DNA of 64,000 nucleotides from the NCBI RefSeq assembly GCF_001700965.1, contig NZ_CP016756.1, forward strand, positions 1,178,001 to 1,242,000. The letters run 5' to 3'. Numbering within the stretch: position 1 is the first letter of the stretch; each line of letters opens with the position of its first letter. The notes below the pieces were generated by a model that was given only the letters and a program-made list of their open reading frames with translations, searched no databases and was not told where the DNA came from. The position numbers and the translations under genes were made by a program. The DNA is from Stenotrophomonas nitritireducens. GTDB lineage: Bacteria > Pseudomonadota > Gammaproteobacteria > Xanthomonadales > Xanthomonadaceae. This document shows positions 55,178 to 63,751 of this stretch, piece by piece.

Positions 55178-57628
55178 TTAGAACTTCACGGTCATCTCCA
55201 GCCCGTAGGTGCGCGGGTCGGTGATGGTTGCGCCGACTACGCCCAGTGGGTCGTGGCCATAGGTGTTCAGGCCGCGCACGTACTGCTTGTCGAATACGTT
55301 GTTGGCGTACACCGCCCAGTTCCAATGCTTCAGCGGTGAGGTCCAGCCCACGCGTACATCGGTGCGCTGCTGTGATTCACCGATGTTGAGCACCTTGCTG
55401 ATGCCGCAATCCCCCTGCAGGTCGGAGCCTGCATTGCAGCGGGTGGCGCCACGGTAGGCATGACGCAGCGAGAAGCGCAGCTGACCGTTGCCGCCCAGAT
55501 CAGCGAGGTATACCGCGCCGGCCGATGCGCTGAAGCGCGGTTCGCCGGTCGGTGCCCCGTCCAGGTCAACGCCTTCCGGCGTCACGTAGTTCTTGTACTT
55601 GGAATCTATCCATTCCGCCGCCGCATCCAGGGTGAGGCCGTCGGTGACCTTCCAGCGCATGTCGAAGTCCACGCCGGTGGCCTCCAGGTCGCTGGTGTCG
55701 AACACATAGACGGGGATATCGACCGGATTGTTGGGGTCCGGGTCGATCAGGCGGATCGCCTGGCGGTTGTCGTACTGGTAATGGAACACGGACACGTTGT
55801 AGGAGAAGCGGTCGAAGCTCTGCTTCAGGCCGATTTCCAGGTTCCACACGTCCTCGTTCTCGAACGCCGGGCCGATCTGCAGCGCGTTGAAACCGCCGGC
55901 CTTGTAGCCCTTGGCCAGCGAGCCGAACACCATGGTGTCGTCGTTGAGGTGGTAGTCGACGACGAAGCGCGGGCTCCAGTCGCTCCAGCTCTTCTTGTCC
56001 CGCACCAGCTTGCCCTTGTTGGCCATGGCCGGCGGATCGATGAAGGCCATGTCGAAGGTCAACAGTTCACGGGTGATCGGGATACCCATCAGCGCCAGCG
56101 CCTGGAAGAAGCCCACTGCCTCCAGCGTGCCCAGCTTGGCCTCCAGCCCCGGCGCGTTGCGTGGCGTATTGAGCCAGCTGAAGTCCTTCTCGTCGCGGGT
56201 GTAACGCAGGCCGAAGGTCAGGTTGAGGCGATCGGTGGCCTTCCAGATGACGTCGCCGAAGGCGGCGTAGGACGTGGTGTCCAGCGTGTTGTTGAAGCGT
56301 TCGTTCCACTTTTCGCCAACCAGCGAAATCGGAATGCCGTTCATCTGTGCCAGCATCGAGGTGAAGTTGAACAGGCTGCCATCGGGTATGCCCAGCTGAT
56401 ACGCCACACCCATGTTGCGGATGATGTTGTCCACCGCCTCGGTGTTGGTATTGACCTCGCTGGTCTGGCGCGCGTCCTCGTTGAAGTAGCTGGCGCCGGC
56501 CACCCAGTCGAAGCGCTCGTTGCTGCCGGAGAACTTGAACTCCTGGTAGAAGGTTTCATTGTTCTCGGTGTTCTTCGAGTCCACGTACAGGTCGAAGCGA
56601 TTGGTACCGTCTTCCTCGGTGTGGTTGGTGGAGTCGTACTGGCGCCAGGAACTGGTGGAGGTGAAGTTGCCCCACGACAAGGCATGATCGACGATCAGGC
56701 TGACGCCATCGAAGGTGCGCCATTCGGCGTTGTCGGCATCGCTATAGGTCTTGATCTTGCGCGGGTCGAGATAGTCGTCCGGGTCCACCGGCACCGGCGG
56801 CCGCTGCGGATACGCCGGCAACGGCACGATGCCGGTGGTGACACGGCCGTTCTGGTCCAGGCTTTCATGGTCCCAGCTCACATAGGCGGTGGTGTTGTCG
56901 CCGAAGCGGGTCTGCCAGGCCGCACGCGTGGCCCAGACATTCTCGCCGCCCAGGTCCTTGCCGGTGGCACCGTCCTGGAACCAGCCGTCACTGGTGTTGA
57001 TCAGCGCATTGAAGCGCAGCGCGGAATTGTCGCCGGTGGGAATGTTCCACATCGCATCGGCGTATTTCTTGCCGTAGTTGCCCACGCGTACCGTGGCGCG
57101 CGCTTCGGTTTCGGATTGCGGCCGGCGGGTGATCAGCGAGATCGCGCCGGCTGCGGTATTGCGGCCGAACAAGGTACCCTGCGGGCCCTTCAGCACCTCG
57201 ATGCGTTCCACATCGACGAACGGCAGCAGCACGCCACCACCGCGCCCGCCGTAGACGCCATCGACGAAGATGCCCACCGCCGGATCGGTACCAATGCCGA
57301 AATCATCGGTTTCAACACCACGCAGCTTGAACGAGGGTTGGGTCGGCTGCACCGCACTGATCACCAGGCCCGGCACCAGGCTGTCGATGTCGCCCAGGTT
57401 CTCCGCCGCCACGTCATTGAGCAGGTTCTGATCGACCACCTGCAGGGCGATCGGCACATCCTGTATTTCCTGCTGCCGGCTCTGCGCGGTGACGGTGATG
57501 CGGTCAAGCGTGGTGGCAGCATCCTCCGTCGCCGACTGGGCCATTGCCGGGGCCGTTGCCCCCAACACCATCAGCCCGGCCATGGCCCGCTGCAAACCGA
57601 CTACCAGATTCCGTTGCTTCACTCGCAT
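55178..57628 (-). CDS. TonB-dependent receptor of unknown substrate
   Basis: 816-aa outer-membrane active transporter. Signal peptide MRVKQRNLVVGLQRAMAGLM...APAMAQ; TonB-box-like DRITVTAQSRQQEIQDVPIA (about residues 44-63); plug with PSFKLRGVETDDFGIGTDPA, VDVERIEVLKGPQGTLFGRN and TAAGAISLITRRP; 22-strand barrel ending EMTVKF with terminal Phe. ATG 57628 has GGAGAG upstream. It is third in an operon after a beta-helix lipoprotein and a diheme cytochrome, 34 bp downstream of the latter. The barrel is of the group often found with hydrophobic or aromatic substrates, but the substrate cannot be read from sequence. Confidence 0.92.
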   Translation of the reverse strand: MRVKQRNLVVGLQRAMAGLMVLGATAPAMAQSATEDAATTLDRITVTAQSRQQEIQDVPIALQVVDQNLLNDVAAENLGDIDSLVPGLVISAVQPTQPSFKLRGVETDDFGIGTDPAVGIFVDGVYGGRGGGVLLPFVDVERIEVLKGPQGTLFGRNTAAGAISLITRRPQSETEARATVRVGNYGKKYADAMWNIPTGDNSALRFNALINTSDGWFQDGATGKDLGGENVWATRAAWQTRFGDNTTAYVSWDHESLDQNGRVTTGIVPLPAYPQRPPVPVDPDDYLDPRKIKTYSDADNAEWRTFDGVSLIVDHALSWGNFTSTSSWRQYDSTNHTEEDGTNRFDLYVDSKNTENNETFYQEFKFSGSNERFDWVAGASYFNEDARQTSEVNTNTEAVDNIIRNMGVAYQLGIPDGSLFNFTSMLAQMNGIPISLVGEKWNERFNNTLDTTSYAAFGDVIWKATDRLNLTFGLRYTRDEKDFSWLNTPRNAPGLEAKLGTLEAVGFFQALALMGIPITRELLTFDMAFIDPPAMANKGKLVRDKKSWSDWSPRFVVDYHLNDDTMVFGSLAKGYKAGGFNALQIGPAFENEDVWNLEIGLKQSFDRFSYNVSVFHYQYDNRQAIRLIDPDPNNPVDIPVYVFDTSDLEATGVDFDMRWKVTDGLTLDAAAEWIDSKYKNYVTPEGVDLDGAPTGEPRFSASAGAVYLADLGGNGQLRFSLRHAYRGATRCNAGSDLQGDCGISKVLNIGESQQRTDVRVGWTSPLKHWNWAVYANNVFDKQYVRGLNTYGHDPLGVVGATITDPRTYGLEMTVKF

Positions 57629-57662
57629 CGCGTTCTCTCCCACGCAGTGAGGTATACCGGCG

Positions 57663-58850
57663 TCAGACCGCCGGCGGGCCCGTGTTGCCCGGCTGGCCTT
57701 CGCCCGCCGTATCGCAGTTTGTCTGCAGCGCATCGATCCATTGCCGGATCAGCGCTACGCCTTCGGTGTGCACGACCGCGCGCCCGACCTCGGGCATCAT
57801 CACCGCCGGGTCATCGCTGTCCATGCGGTAGGCGATGATCGAAGCGTCGGCATCGCCAGGCTGGATGTCGTAGCGGCGGTTGCCGGTGCCCTTGCCGGCG
57901 GCGATGGGCTGCTTGCACATGCCCAACTTCAGGTGGTCCTGGGTGGACGCATCCAGCCACAGGCCGGAGGTGATGGCCGGGCCGGTGCGGCTGTGGCAAT
58001 GCCCGCAGTTCACGTCCAGGTAGGCACGGGCACGCGCCTCCAGCGGCGCCTGCGGATTGGTGGCATCGGCCATGCGCGGCAGCTGCTCCGGCGCTGGCAG
58101 GTCTTTCAGATAGCCGAGTTTGACCAGATGCGCGAGCTGGTTGTCGCGGCCACCGGCATAGTCGAAATCGCGGTTGAGATGACGGGCCTTGGGGCCTATC
58201 GGCAGCAGCTTGCGCGAGCGGTTGTCGGTGATATGGCAGCCGCCGCATTGGTTCTGGTCCGGCACCTGGTAGGACAACGCTTCGCGTGTGCCATCGGCGG
58301 CCACCAGTTCCAGATCGACACTGGCACCGGTGCGTTGCAGGCGGGCCTCGGTCTGCGGCTCGTTCCAAACATAGGGCAAGGCCACCCAGCCTTCCTTGCG
58401 GTGGACCAGCAGCCGCGTCTCGATCAGGCGCACCTTCGACAGGTCCAGGGTTTCGCCCTGCAGCACCGATTGCGCCGGTGGCGTACGCGCCACCGATTTG
58501 CCGTCAGCCGCGCCAGCCGTGGGCAGCGGGTAATAGAAGGTCTTGCTGAGGATGGTGCCGACCGGGAAATCAAACGCATGCTCGGGCTGGTAACCCGCCG
58601 CTTGCCGCTTGGGCATCCACAGCGTGCGCAGCTTGTGCGCGTAATCACTGAACAGCGGTGTGTTCAGGTCATACGGCACCACGCCGTCGTTGAGTGACAG
58701 CCGGCCATCGCGAATGCGCAGCACATGCCACTCATCCAGCGTCGCCGGCTGGCCCTGCTCGAAAAAGTGCACCGCTTCCGGCTTGCCGCACCCGGCCAGC
58801 ACCAGCAAGGCAGCCACCAACACCATTCCCCGCACCATCAGCTTGCGCAT
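57663..58850 (-). CDS. Diheme c-type cytochrome lipoprotein (TIGR03806/SO2930-like family)
   Basis: 395 aa. Lipobox MRKLMVRGMVLVAALLVLAGC (Cys21). Domain 1 is a beta-rich region with YDLNTPLFSDYAHKLRTLWM and FDFPVGTILSKTFYYPLP; it leads to two c-type heme sites, CGGCH (202-206) and CGHCH (282-286). VMMPEVGRAV (near residue 355-364) could supply an axial Met. This layout matches a family known mostly as conserved hypothetical, usually next to a parallel beta-helix protein, exactly as here (9 bp downstream of one). Likely a periplasmic or outer-membrane electron carrier or oxidase/peroxidase. Enzymatic role unknown. Confidence 0.9.
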   Translation of the reverse strand: MRKLMVRGMVLVAALLVLAGCGKPEAVHFFEQGQPATLDEWHVLRIRDGRLSLNDGVVPYDLNTPLFSDYAHKLRTLWMPKRQAAGYQPEHAFDFPVGTILSKTFYYPLPTAGAADGKSVARTPPAQSVLQGETLDLSKVRLIETRLLVHRKEGWVALPYVWNEPQTEARLQRTGASVDLELVAADGTREALSYQVPDQNQCGGCHITDNRSRKLLPIGPKARHLNRDFDYAGGRDNQLAHLVKLGYLKDLPAPEQLPRMADATNPQAPLEARARAYLDVNCGHCHSRTGPAITSGLWLDASTQDHLKLGMCKQPIAAGKGTGNRRYDIQPGDADASIIAYRMDSDDPAVMMPEVGRAVVHTEGVALIRQWIDALQTNCDTAGEGQPGNTGPPAV

Positions 58851-58859
58851 GCCCAGGCC

Positions 58860-60098
58860 TCAACCACGCTTCAGGTCGATGGCCGGCAAGCGCGGCAGAT
58901 CGCATTCGAATGGCTTGGCGTCCTTGCTCGGGTTCTTGTAACCGCCCGGGCCATCGGCGTTGATCACGCCACTGACGTTGCGCAGGCAGATCTGCGGGCC
59001 GACCTTGACCCCGTCCACCACCCGCGCCTTGTTGTAATAGCCATCCCACAGCACGTCCGGAAAGTTGCCGGTCAGGCCGTACATCGCCAGCTTCAGCGCC
59101 TTCAGGTCCAAACCATCGGGCGAGTCGCCACCACCGGACAAGGTGTTGTTGTGAATGTAGATGCGCTCCGGGTACGGATCGAAGTTGGGCGAGGCGCTGC
59201 TGTCCTTGTAGCCGGTGGAATACACGCTGGAAACGATGATGTTGGTGGTGGCGTTGTCGCGCACCTCGTTGTCGAACACCTCGATGTCATCGTTGGAATT
59301 GATGACGATGCCCGAGCCAGCAGGCACGCTGGCCACCGGCGTGCCCTTGGCGCCGAAGTTTTCGTAGTTGTTGGCGATGACCTTGTTGTTGAACACGCGG
59401 ATGTTGCCACCCTGCTGCGACAGGCCCGGCATGTTGAACACCAGGATGCCGCCGGTATTGCCGGTGGCCACGTTGTCGTACACATCCGCATTGCGGGTGT
59501 TCTCGACCTCGATGCCGGCCACGTTCTGCTCGGCGCGGCTGTTGCGCACGATCACCCCATCAGACTGGCCGACATAGATGCCCGCATCGGAGGCACCGAT
59601 GGAGATGGTGTTCTCGATCAGCACGTTCTTGGTCAGCACGGGGTAGATGCCATAGGCGCCGTTCTTGGTGCTGGGGCCGCCGGTCCACTGCACCTTGACG
59701 CCACGGATGGTTATGTTTTCCGACTCGCTGATCTTCAGTCCGTCGCCCTTCGAGTCCTCGATGGTGAGGTTCTCGATGGTGAAGTTGTCGCCATTGACCA
59801 GCAGCCCCTCGGCGCCGGCTTTCTGCCCCTTGAAGCTGAGCACGGTCTGGTCCATGCCGGCGCCGCGCAGGGTAACCCCGTCGGCACGCAAGCTCAGGCT
59901 GCGCTCGAACTGGTGGCGGCCGGCCGGGATGTCGATCACATCGCCGGGCTTGGCATCGAGCAGGCGCTCCTGCAGCGTGGCTGCGAATGCCCCATCCGCA
60001 GCAGCGACAGCCGGCGTCTGCTGTTGCGGCTGCTTCTGGCAGCCGGACGCCAGCACGGCCAAGGTGGTGGCAACTGCCCAGGGAATGCTGCGCTGCAT
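58860..60098 (-). CDS. Parallel beta-helix repeat lipoprotein (TIGR03805-like)
   Basis: 412 aa from ATG 60098 with GGAG nine bases before; signal and lipobox MQRSIPWAVATTLAVLASGC (Cys20). Right-handed beta-helix rungs are seen throughout: LRADGVTLRGAGMDQTVLSF, FTIENLTIEDSKGDGLKISE, SENITIRGVKVQWTGG, NVLIENTISIGASDAGIYVG, SDGVIVRNSRAEQNVAGIEV, DVYDNVATGNTGGILVFNMP, IEVFDNEVRDNATTNIIVSS. Such folds are common in polysaccharide lyases and epimerases, but no catalytic set is recognised. First gene of the operon with the diheme cytochrome and TonB receptor; divergent from an AraC regulator. Confidence 0.88.
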   Translation of the reverse strand: MQRSIPWAVATTLAVLASGCQKQPQQQTPAVAAADGAFAATLQERLLDAKPGDVIDIPAGRHQFERSLSLRADGVTLRGAGMDQTVLSFKGQKAGAEGLLVNGDNFTIENLTIEDSKGDGLKISESENITIRGVKVQWTGGPSTKNGAYGIYPVLTKNVLIENTISIGASDAGIYVGQSDGVIVRNSRAEQNVAGIEVENTRNADVYDNVATGNTGGILVFNMPGLSQQGGNIRVFNNKVIANNYENFGAKGTPVASVPAGSGIVINSNDDIEVFDNEVRDNATTNIIVSSVYSTGYKDSSASPNFDPYPERIYIHNNTLSGGGDSPDGLDLKALKLAMYGLTGNFPDVLWDGYYNKARVVDGVKVGPQICLRNVSGVINADGPGGYKNPSKDAKPFECDLPRLPAIDLKRG

Positions 60099-60218
60099 GA
60101 TTCGGGACTCCATACGCCTGCCAATGTTGATTTGCAGTCTCACCTTCAGGCGGTGTTCACGCGAAGGGCAAGACCGGCATACTTGGGGGGGAAAAGCGGA
60201 CAAGCTGGAGGGGCTTGA

Positions 60219-61256
60219 ATGCAGCGCAGGAACCCGGGCGGCGACCGCCTGGCCATTGCCAATGTGCCAACCAACATGCTGTGCGGCCTGTTGCTGCTTG
60301 GCAGCGAGCTGGGCGTGGACACCGACAGCTGGCTGCTCGGGCTGCACCTGAGCCAGGACCAGCTCAACGATCCGCGCACCCGCATTTCCTACCGCCAGGC
60401 CTACGAAGTGATTCGCCGCGCCCTGCCTACCCTGCCGATGGATGCGGCCGGGCTGGCGATGGGCGGTGCGCAGAATGGCGGCAATTTCGGCCTGCTGGGG
60501 CTGGCGATGAAAACCGCGCGCACCTTTGGTGACGCCGTGCGGATCGGCCTGGACTACCAGCGCAACCTGGGCCCGTTGATGGACCTGGTTCTGGAAGAAA
60601 ACGACGCCGACACGCTGGCCGTCATTGCCACCGCGCCGGAGCAGGTGAACGATCTGCTGCCGTTCCTGTGCGAAGAGATGTTTTCCAGCATTCTGATGCT
60701 GGCCCGTGAACTGGCCGGTGATGCGTTCAGCCCGGCCGGCCTGGAGCTGAGCTACCCGGCCCCGGCCAGCATCGACCAGTATCGTGCGGTATTCCGCTGT
60801 GAACCCCGCTTCGACCAGCCGCGCAATGCGATGCTGGTGCACCGGCATTGGATGCAGCTGCCGTTCGCCAGTTACAACCCGGTGACCTCACAACAGGCGT
60901 TGTCGCTGTGCCGCGCGCAGTTGGCCACGCAGGCATCGCATGGCGAAACCACCGCGGCGCTGGAGCGCCTGCTGCGCAGCCGGCTGCGCGACAACCCGCA
61001 GATGAGCGATGCCGCACAGGCCCTGCATCTGAGCGAACGCACCCTGCGCCGGCAGCTGGCCGAGGAAGAAAGCAGCTTCAGTGAAATCCACGACCGGCTG
61101 CGCACCGAACTGGCGCTGGAGCTGCTGCAGGACGCGGAGCTGAGCATCGCCGCTGTCGGCAACCAGCTCGGCTTCAATGACGCGCGCGAGTTCCGCCGCG
61201 CGTTCAAGCGCTGGACCGGCCATACCCCCAGTGACATCCGCCGCCAACCAGGCTGA
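60219..61256 (+). CDS. AraC-family transcriptional regulator
   Basis: 345 aa. The N-terminal part (NMLCGLLLLGSELGVDTDSW to about residue 200) is the arabinose_bd-type ligand domain of the OruR/ArgR/MmsR group. The C-terminal double helix-turn-helix reads MSDAAQALHLSERTLRRQLA (about residues 264-283) and LSIAAVGNQLGFNDAREFRR ... RWTGHTPSDIRR. ATG 60219 has GGAGGGG. Divergent from the beta-helix/cytochrome/receptor operon over 120 bp, so it is the probable activator in response to the imported compound. Confidence 0.93.
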   Translation: MQRRNPGGDRLAIANVPTNMLCGLLLLGSELGVDTDSWLLGLHLSQDQLNDPRTRISYRQAYEVIRRALPTLPMDAAGLAMGGAQNGGNFGLLGLAMKTARTFGDAVRIGLDYQRNLGPLMDLVLEENDADTLAVIATAPEQVNDLLPFLCEEMFSSILMLARELAGDAFSPAGLELSYPAPASIDQYRAVFRCEPRFDQPRNAMLVHRHWMQLPFASYNPVTSQQALSLCRAQLATQASHGETTAALERLLRSRLRDNPQMSDAAQALHLSERTLRRQLAEEESSFSEIHDRLRTELALELLQDAELSIAAVGNQLGFNDAREFRRAFKRWTGHTPSDIRRQPG

Positions 61257-61262
61257 AACGCA

Positions 61263-61286
61263 GATGCCCGGCAAAGGCCGGGCATC
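61263..61286. terminator. Two-way terminator between araC-type gene and ridA
   Basis: Stem GATGCCCGGC / GCCGGGCATC with loop AAAG (61263-61286) between convergent genes; no clear T-run. Confidence 0.6.
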
Positions 61287-61312
61287 CGCATGCAGCGTTG
61301 AACGGTGCTGGA

Positions 61313-61696
61313 TCAGTCGATGATCATGATCGCATCGACTTCGAATGCGGCGCCCTTCGGCAGGCCCGACACTTCGATGGTGGAACGGGCCGGGAACGGG
61401 GCCTGGAAGTATTCCTGCATCACTGCATTGACCTTGGCGAACTCACCCAGGTCGGTCAGGTACAGGCCCAGGCGGACCATCTTGTCCAGCGAACCACCGG
61501 CTTCCTCGGCAACGGCCTTGAGGTTGTCGAAGGCGCGGCGGGCCTGTGCGGTCACGTCGACGGCGACGATCTCACCGGTAGCCGGGTCCAGCGGGATCTG
61601 CCCGGAGAAATACACGGTGTTGCCGGCGCGCACAGCCTGCGAGTACGGGCCGATGGCGGCCGGGGCGTTGGCGGTGTTGATGATCTGGCGGGACAT
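61313..61696 (-). CDS. ridA: RidA family enamine/imine deaminase
   Basis: 127 aa. Hydrolyses reactive 2-aminoacrylate from serine/threonine dehydratases. IINTANAPAAIGPYSQAVRA, VYFSGQIPLDPATGEIV, NLKAVAEEAGGSLDKMVRLG and PFPARSTIEVSGLPKGAAFE carry the family residues; the Arg in PARSTIEV binds the substrate carboxylate. ATG 61696 has GGAG; the open frame upstream is not conserved. Normally follows spoT; here 2.0 kb of repeats and one gene separate them. Confidence 0.95.
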   Translation of the reverse strand: MSRQIINTANAPAAIGPYSQAVRAGNTVYFSGQIPLDPATGEIVAVDVTAQARRAFDNLKAVAEEAGGSLDKMVRLGLYLTDLGEFAKVNAVMQEYFQAPFPARSTIEVSGLPKGAAFEVDAIMIID

Positions 61697-61828
61697 GGAC
61701 AACTCCAGTCTGGAAAAGGTGGGCCATTGTAACGTCGCCACCTTGGCGGCTGCCTGACCGCGCCGGGCGGGCGCTGGTCAAAACTTCACCACCTCCCGCA
61801 AAGCAAGGCTGCACAAGGGCTGCGAAGG

Positions 61829-62389
61829 ATTATCCACAGCTTGTGGATACAGCAGGACACAGCCTGTGTGGATAGCACAGCAAGGTAGAGCCGAGCCATG
61901 CTCGGCTGGGGCTTTCCCGCTGCATCCGATGCGGTCTTTGTTTGTGGGAGCGGCGTAAGCCGCGAAGCAGATGCTCCAACAGACTGCAGGCAACGCCATG
62001 ATTCCAACAGCCCAAGCTTCGCGGCTGACGCCGCTCCTGCAGATGGCCGGGAAAGCACCTGCCGAGCATGGCTCGGCACTACGGGAGTCATCCACAGCTC
62101 ATGGACAAAATATCACCATGTTTTGCAGAGGCCCGCCGCGCAAGGGCTGCGCGTGCTTATCCACAACTTGTGGATGCAGCAGGACACAGCCTGTGTGGAT
62201 AGCGCGGCAAGGCTCGCCCGTGGCATTCCTGGAAATCCCAACATGATTCTGTAGGAGCGGCGTAAGCCGCGAAACAGATGGTCCGGCAGATTGCAGGCAG
62301 CGCCATGATTCCAGCGATACCCGCTTCGCGGCTGACGCCGCTCCTACAACGCGTCGGCAAAGCCCTTGCCGAGCATGGCTCGGCACTAC
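61829..62389. repeat. Composite modules 1 and 2: DnaA-box cluster + SMAG + REP pair
   Basis: Module 1 contains TTATCCACA (61830-61838), inverted TGTGGATAC (61842) and TGTGGATAG (61867), a SMAG (61885-61907), a REP pair (61944-61967 and 62016-62040) and an inverted SMAG (62060-62082), then TCCACAGCTCATGGACAAAA and ATATCACCATGTTTTGCAG. Module 2 repeats the order with TTATCCACA at 62157, TGTGGATAG at 62194, REP pair 62251-62275 / 62323-62347 and inverted SMAG 62367-62389. Spacing between modules is 327 bp. TTATCCACA is an exact DnaA-box consensus. No gene is seen in 61697-62385. Confidence 0.9.
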
Positions 62390-63027
62390 ACGACAGCTGC
62401 TGCCTGCGCGGTCGGGTTCGGGGTCGGCGCGCCGATCCTGCGCAGGGTATTGCGGTCGGTATGTGCGAACGGTTCGCTGCGGTCAGGAATGATCAGCACC
62501 GTCTCCTGCTCATAGGACCAGGTTCCATCGTCATTGATGGTGACCTGAATCTCGTAGCTCTCGGTGCGGAAGGCATGCTCCAGAAAGGGATTGGAGCTGA
62601 TGCCATTGGTCGTCGAACCGCGCTCGGCACGCAGGCGGAAGGTCTTGGCATCGGCCGCCGCCTTGCCCACCGCCATCGCGGTCTGCCCGCGCGGGATGCT
62701 CAGGGTCTGGATCAACGTACCGGTGGCAGGCTCCCACAGCCAGTAACCGACCTGATCGTGAAACGTCTCCACTTCACCGGGTTTGACGATGCGCGTGTGG
62801 TAACGCAGGCCGTAGAACAACTGCGGTCCGTTGGGCTGGGCATCAATCGGCTGCAACTCGACCCGCTCGATATACGCCTGACGCTCGGGGCCATCGGCTT
62901 TCGGGTTGACGTCCATGCCGCGCTCACCGATCCAGATGCCGGCCAACGGCGCCAGCGGCCCAAGGTTGGCCAGCGTATCGGGATCGGCGCTGGGTTCGGT
63001 ATAGATGTCTTCGGGGAACGTCGTCAT
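62386..63027 (-). CDS. Nitrobindin-like heme-binding beta-barrel protein (DUF1794/THAP4-type)
   Basis: 213-aa single beta-barrel of the FABP-like/nitrobindin family. LAPLAGIWIGERGMDVNPKA (about residues 24-43) contains the G.W.G.G motif of the first strand; LFYGLRYHTRIVKPGEVETF and FHDQVGYWLWEPATGTLIQT, SIPRGQTAMAVGKA and FLEHAFRTESYEIQVTINDD follow. The His near the barrel end could bind heme iron; nitrobindins bind or convert reactive nitrogen species. ATG 63027. Its stop TAG is formed by the GTAG of an inverted SMAG. Enclosed on both sides by the same composite modules. Confidence 0.8.
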   Translation of the reverse strand: MTTFPEDIYTEPSADPDTLANLGPLAPLAGIWIGERGMDVNPKADGPERQAYIERVELQPIDAQPNGPQLFYGLRYHTRIVKPGEVETFHDQVGYWLWEPATGTLIQTLSIPRGQTAMAVGKAAADAKTFRLRAERGSTTNGISSNPFLEHAFRTESYEIQVTINDDGTWSYEQETVLIIPDRSEPFAHTDRNTLRRIGAPTPNPTAQAAAVV

Positions 63028-63086
63028 GGGGCACAGTCCTGGGGTTATGCCGCCGATGGTACGCAGAACGTGGCACAGGCTCATCC

Positions 63087-63747
63087 CTGGCTGTCCACAG
63101 CTCGTGGACAAAATATCACCATGTTTTGCAGAGGCCCATGCGCCAAGGGCTACCACGCCTTATCCACAGCTTGTGTAGGCAGCAGAACACAGCCTGTGTG
63201 GATAGCGCAGCAAGGTAGAGCCGAGCCATGCTCGGCTGGGCTTTCCGGCGCATCCAAGGCGGCTTTGCTTGTAGGAGCGGCGTCAGCCGCGAAACAGACG
63301 GTCCAACAGATTGCAGACAGCGCCATGATTCCAGCAGCCCAAGCTTCGCGGCTTACGCCGCTCCTACAGGTAGCCAGGAAGGCCCCTGCCGAGCATGGCT
63401 CGGCGCTACGGTACTCATCCACAGCTCATGGACAAAATATCACCATCTTTTGCAGAGGCCCATGCAGCAAGGGCTGCCGCGCCTTATCCACAGCTTGTGT
63501 AGGCAGCAGAACACAGCCTGTGTGGATAGCGCCAAACAGGTAGAGCCGAGCCATGCTCGGCTGGAGCTTTCCCGGCGAATCCAAGGGCTTTTTTGTAGGA
63601 GCGGCGTAAGCCGCGAAGCTGATGGAACATCCGCAGAGCAGACATGGCTGTTGAATCATTGATAGCAGCTTCGCGGCTTACGCCGCTCCCACAAAAACCA
63701 CTGTCACTACCCCGGTAGAGCCCCTGCCGAGCATGGCTCGGCACTAC
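63087..63747. repeat. Composite modules 3 and 4: DnaA-box cluster + SMAG + REP pair
   Basis: Module 3: TGTCCACAGCTCGTGGACAA at about 63092, TTATCCACA (63160-63168), TGTGGATAG (63197), SMAG (63215-63237), REP pair (63271-63295 and 63343-63367), inverted SMAG (63387-63409). Module 4: TTATCCACA (63484-63492), TGTGGATAG (63521), SMAG (63540-63562), REP pair (63595-63621 and 63666-63692), inverted SMAG (63725-63747). Offset 324-325 bp. They lie upstream of the nitrobindin-like gene and downstream of spoT. Confidence 0.9.
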
Positions 63748-63751
63748 CCTG

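Noticed and set aside
55460..57838. Very long open frame (792 codons) on the plus strand
   Set aside because: It is antisense to the TonB receptor, whose protein is clearly conserved. Long antisense frames are expected in GC-rich DNA with strong third-position bias.
60099..60848. N-terminal extension of the beta-helix protein by about 250 residues
   Set aside because: It would overlap the whole start of the AraC gene and lacks conserved sequence; the lipoprotein signal begins at 60098.
61786..62386. Several 70-120-codon frames with similar amino acid sequences
   Set aside because: They are translations of SMAG/REP repeats (recurring PSHARQ, SAGVSREA-type text), not genes.
61829..63747. Chromosomal origin of replication
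   Set aside because: DnaA boxes are present but there is no AT-rich unwinding region, no dnaA/dnaN/gidA neighbours, and the boxes belong to a dispersed repeat module.
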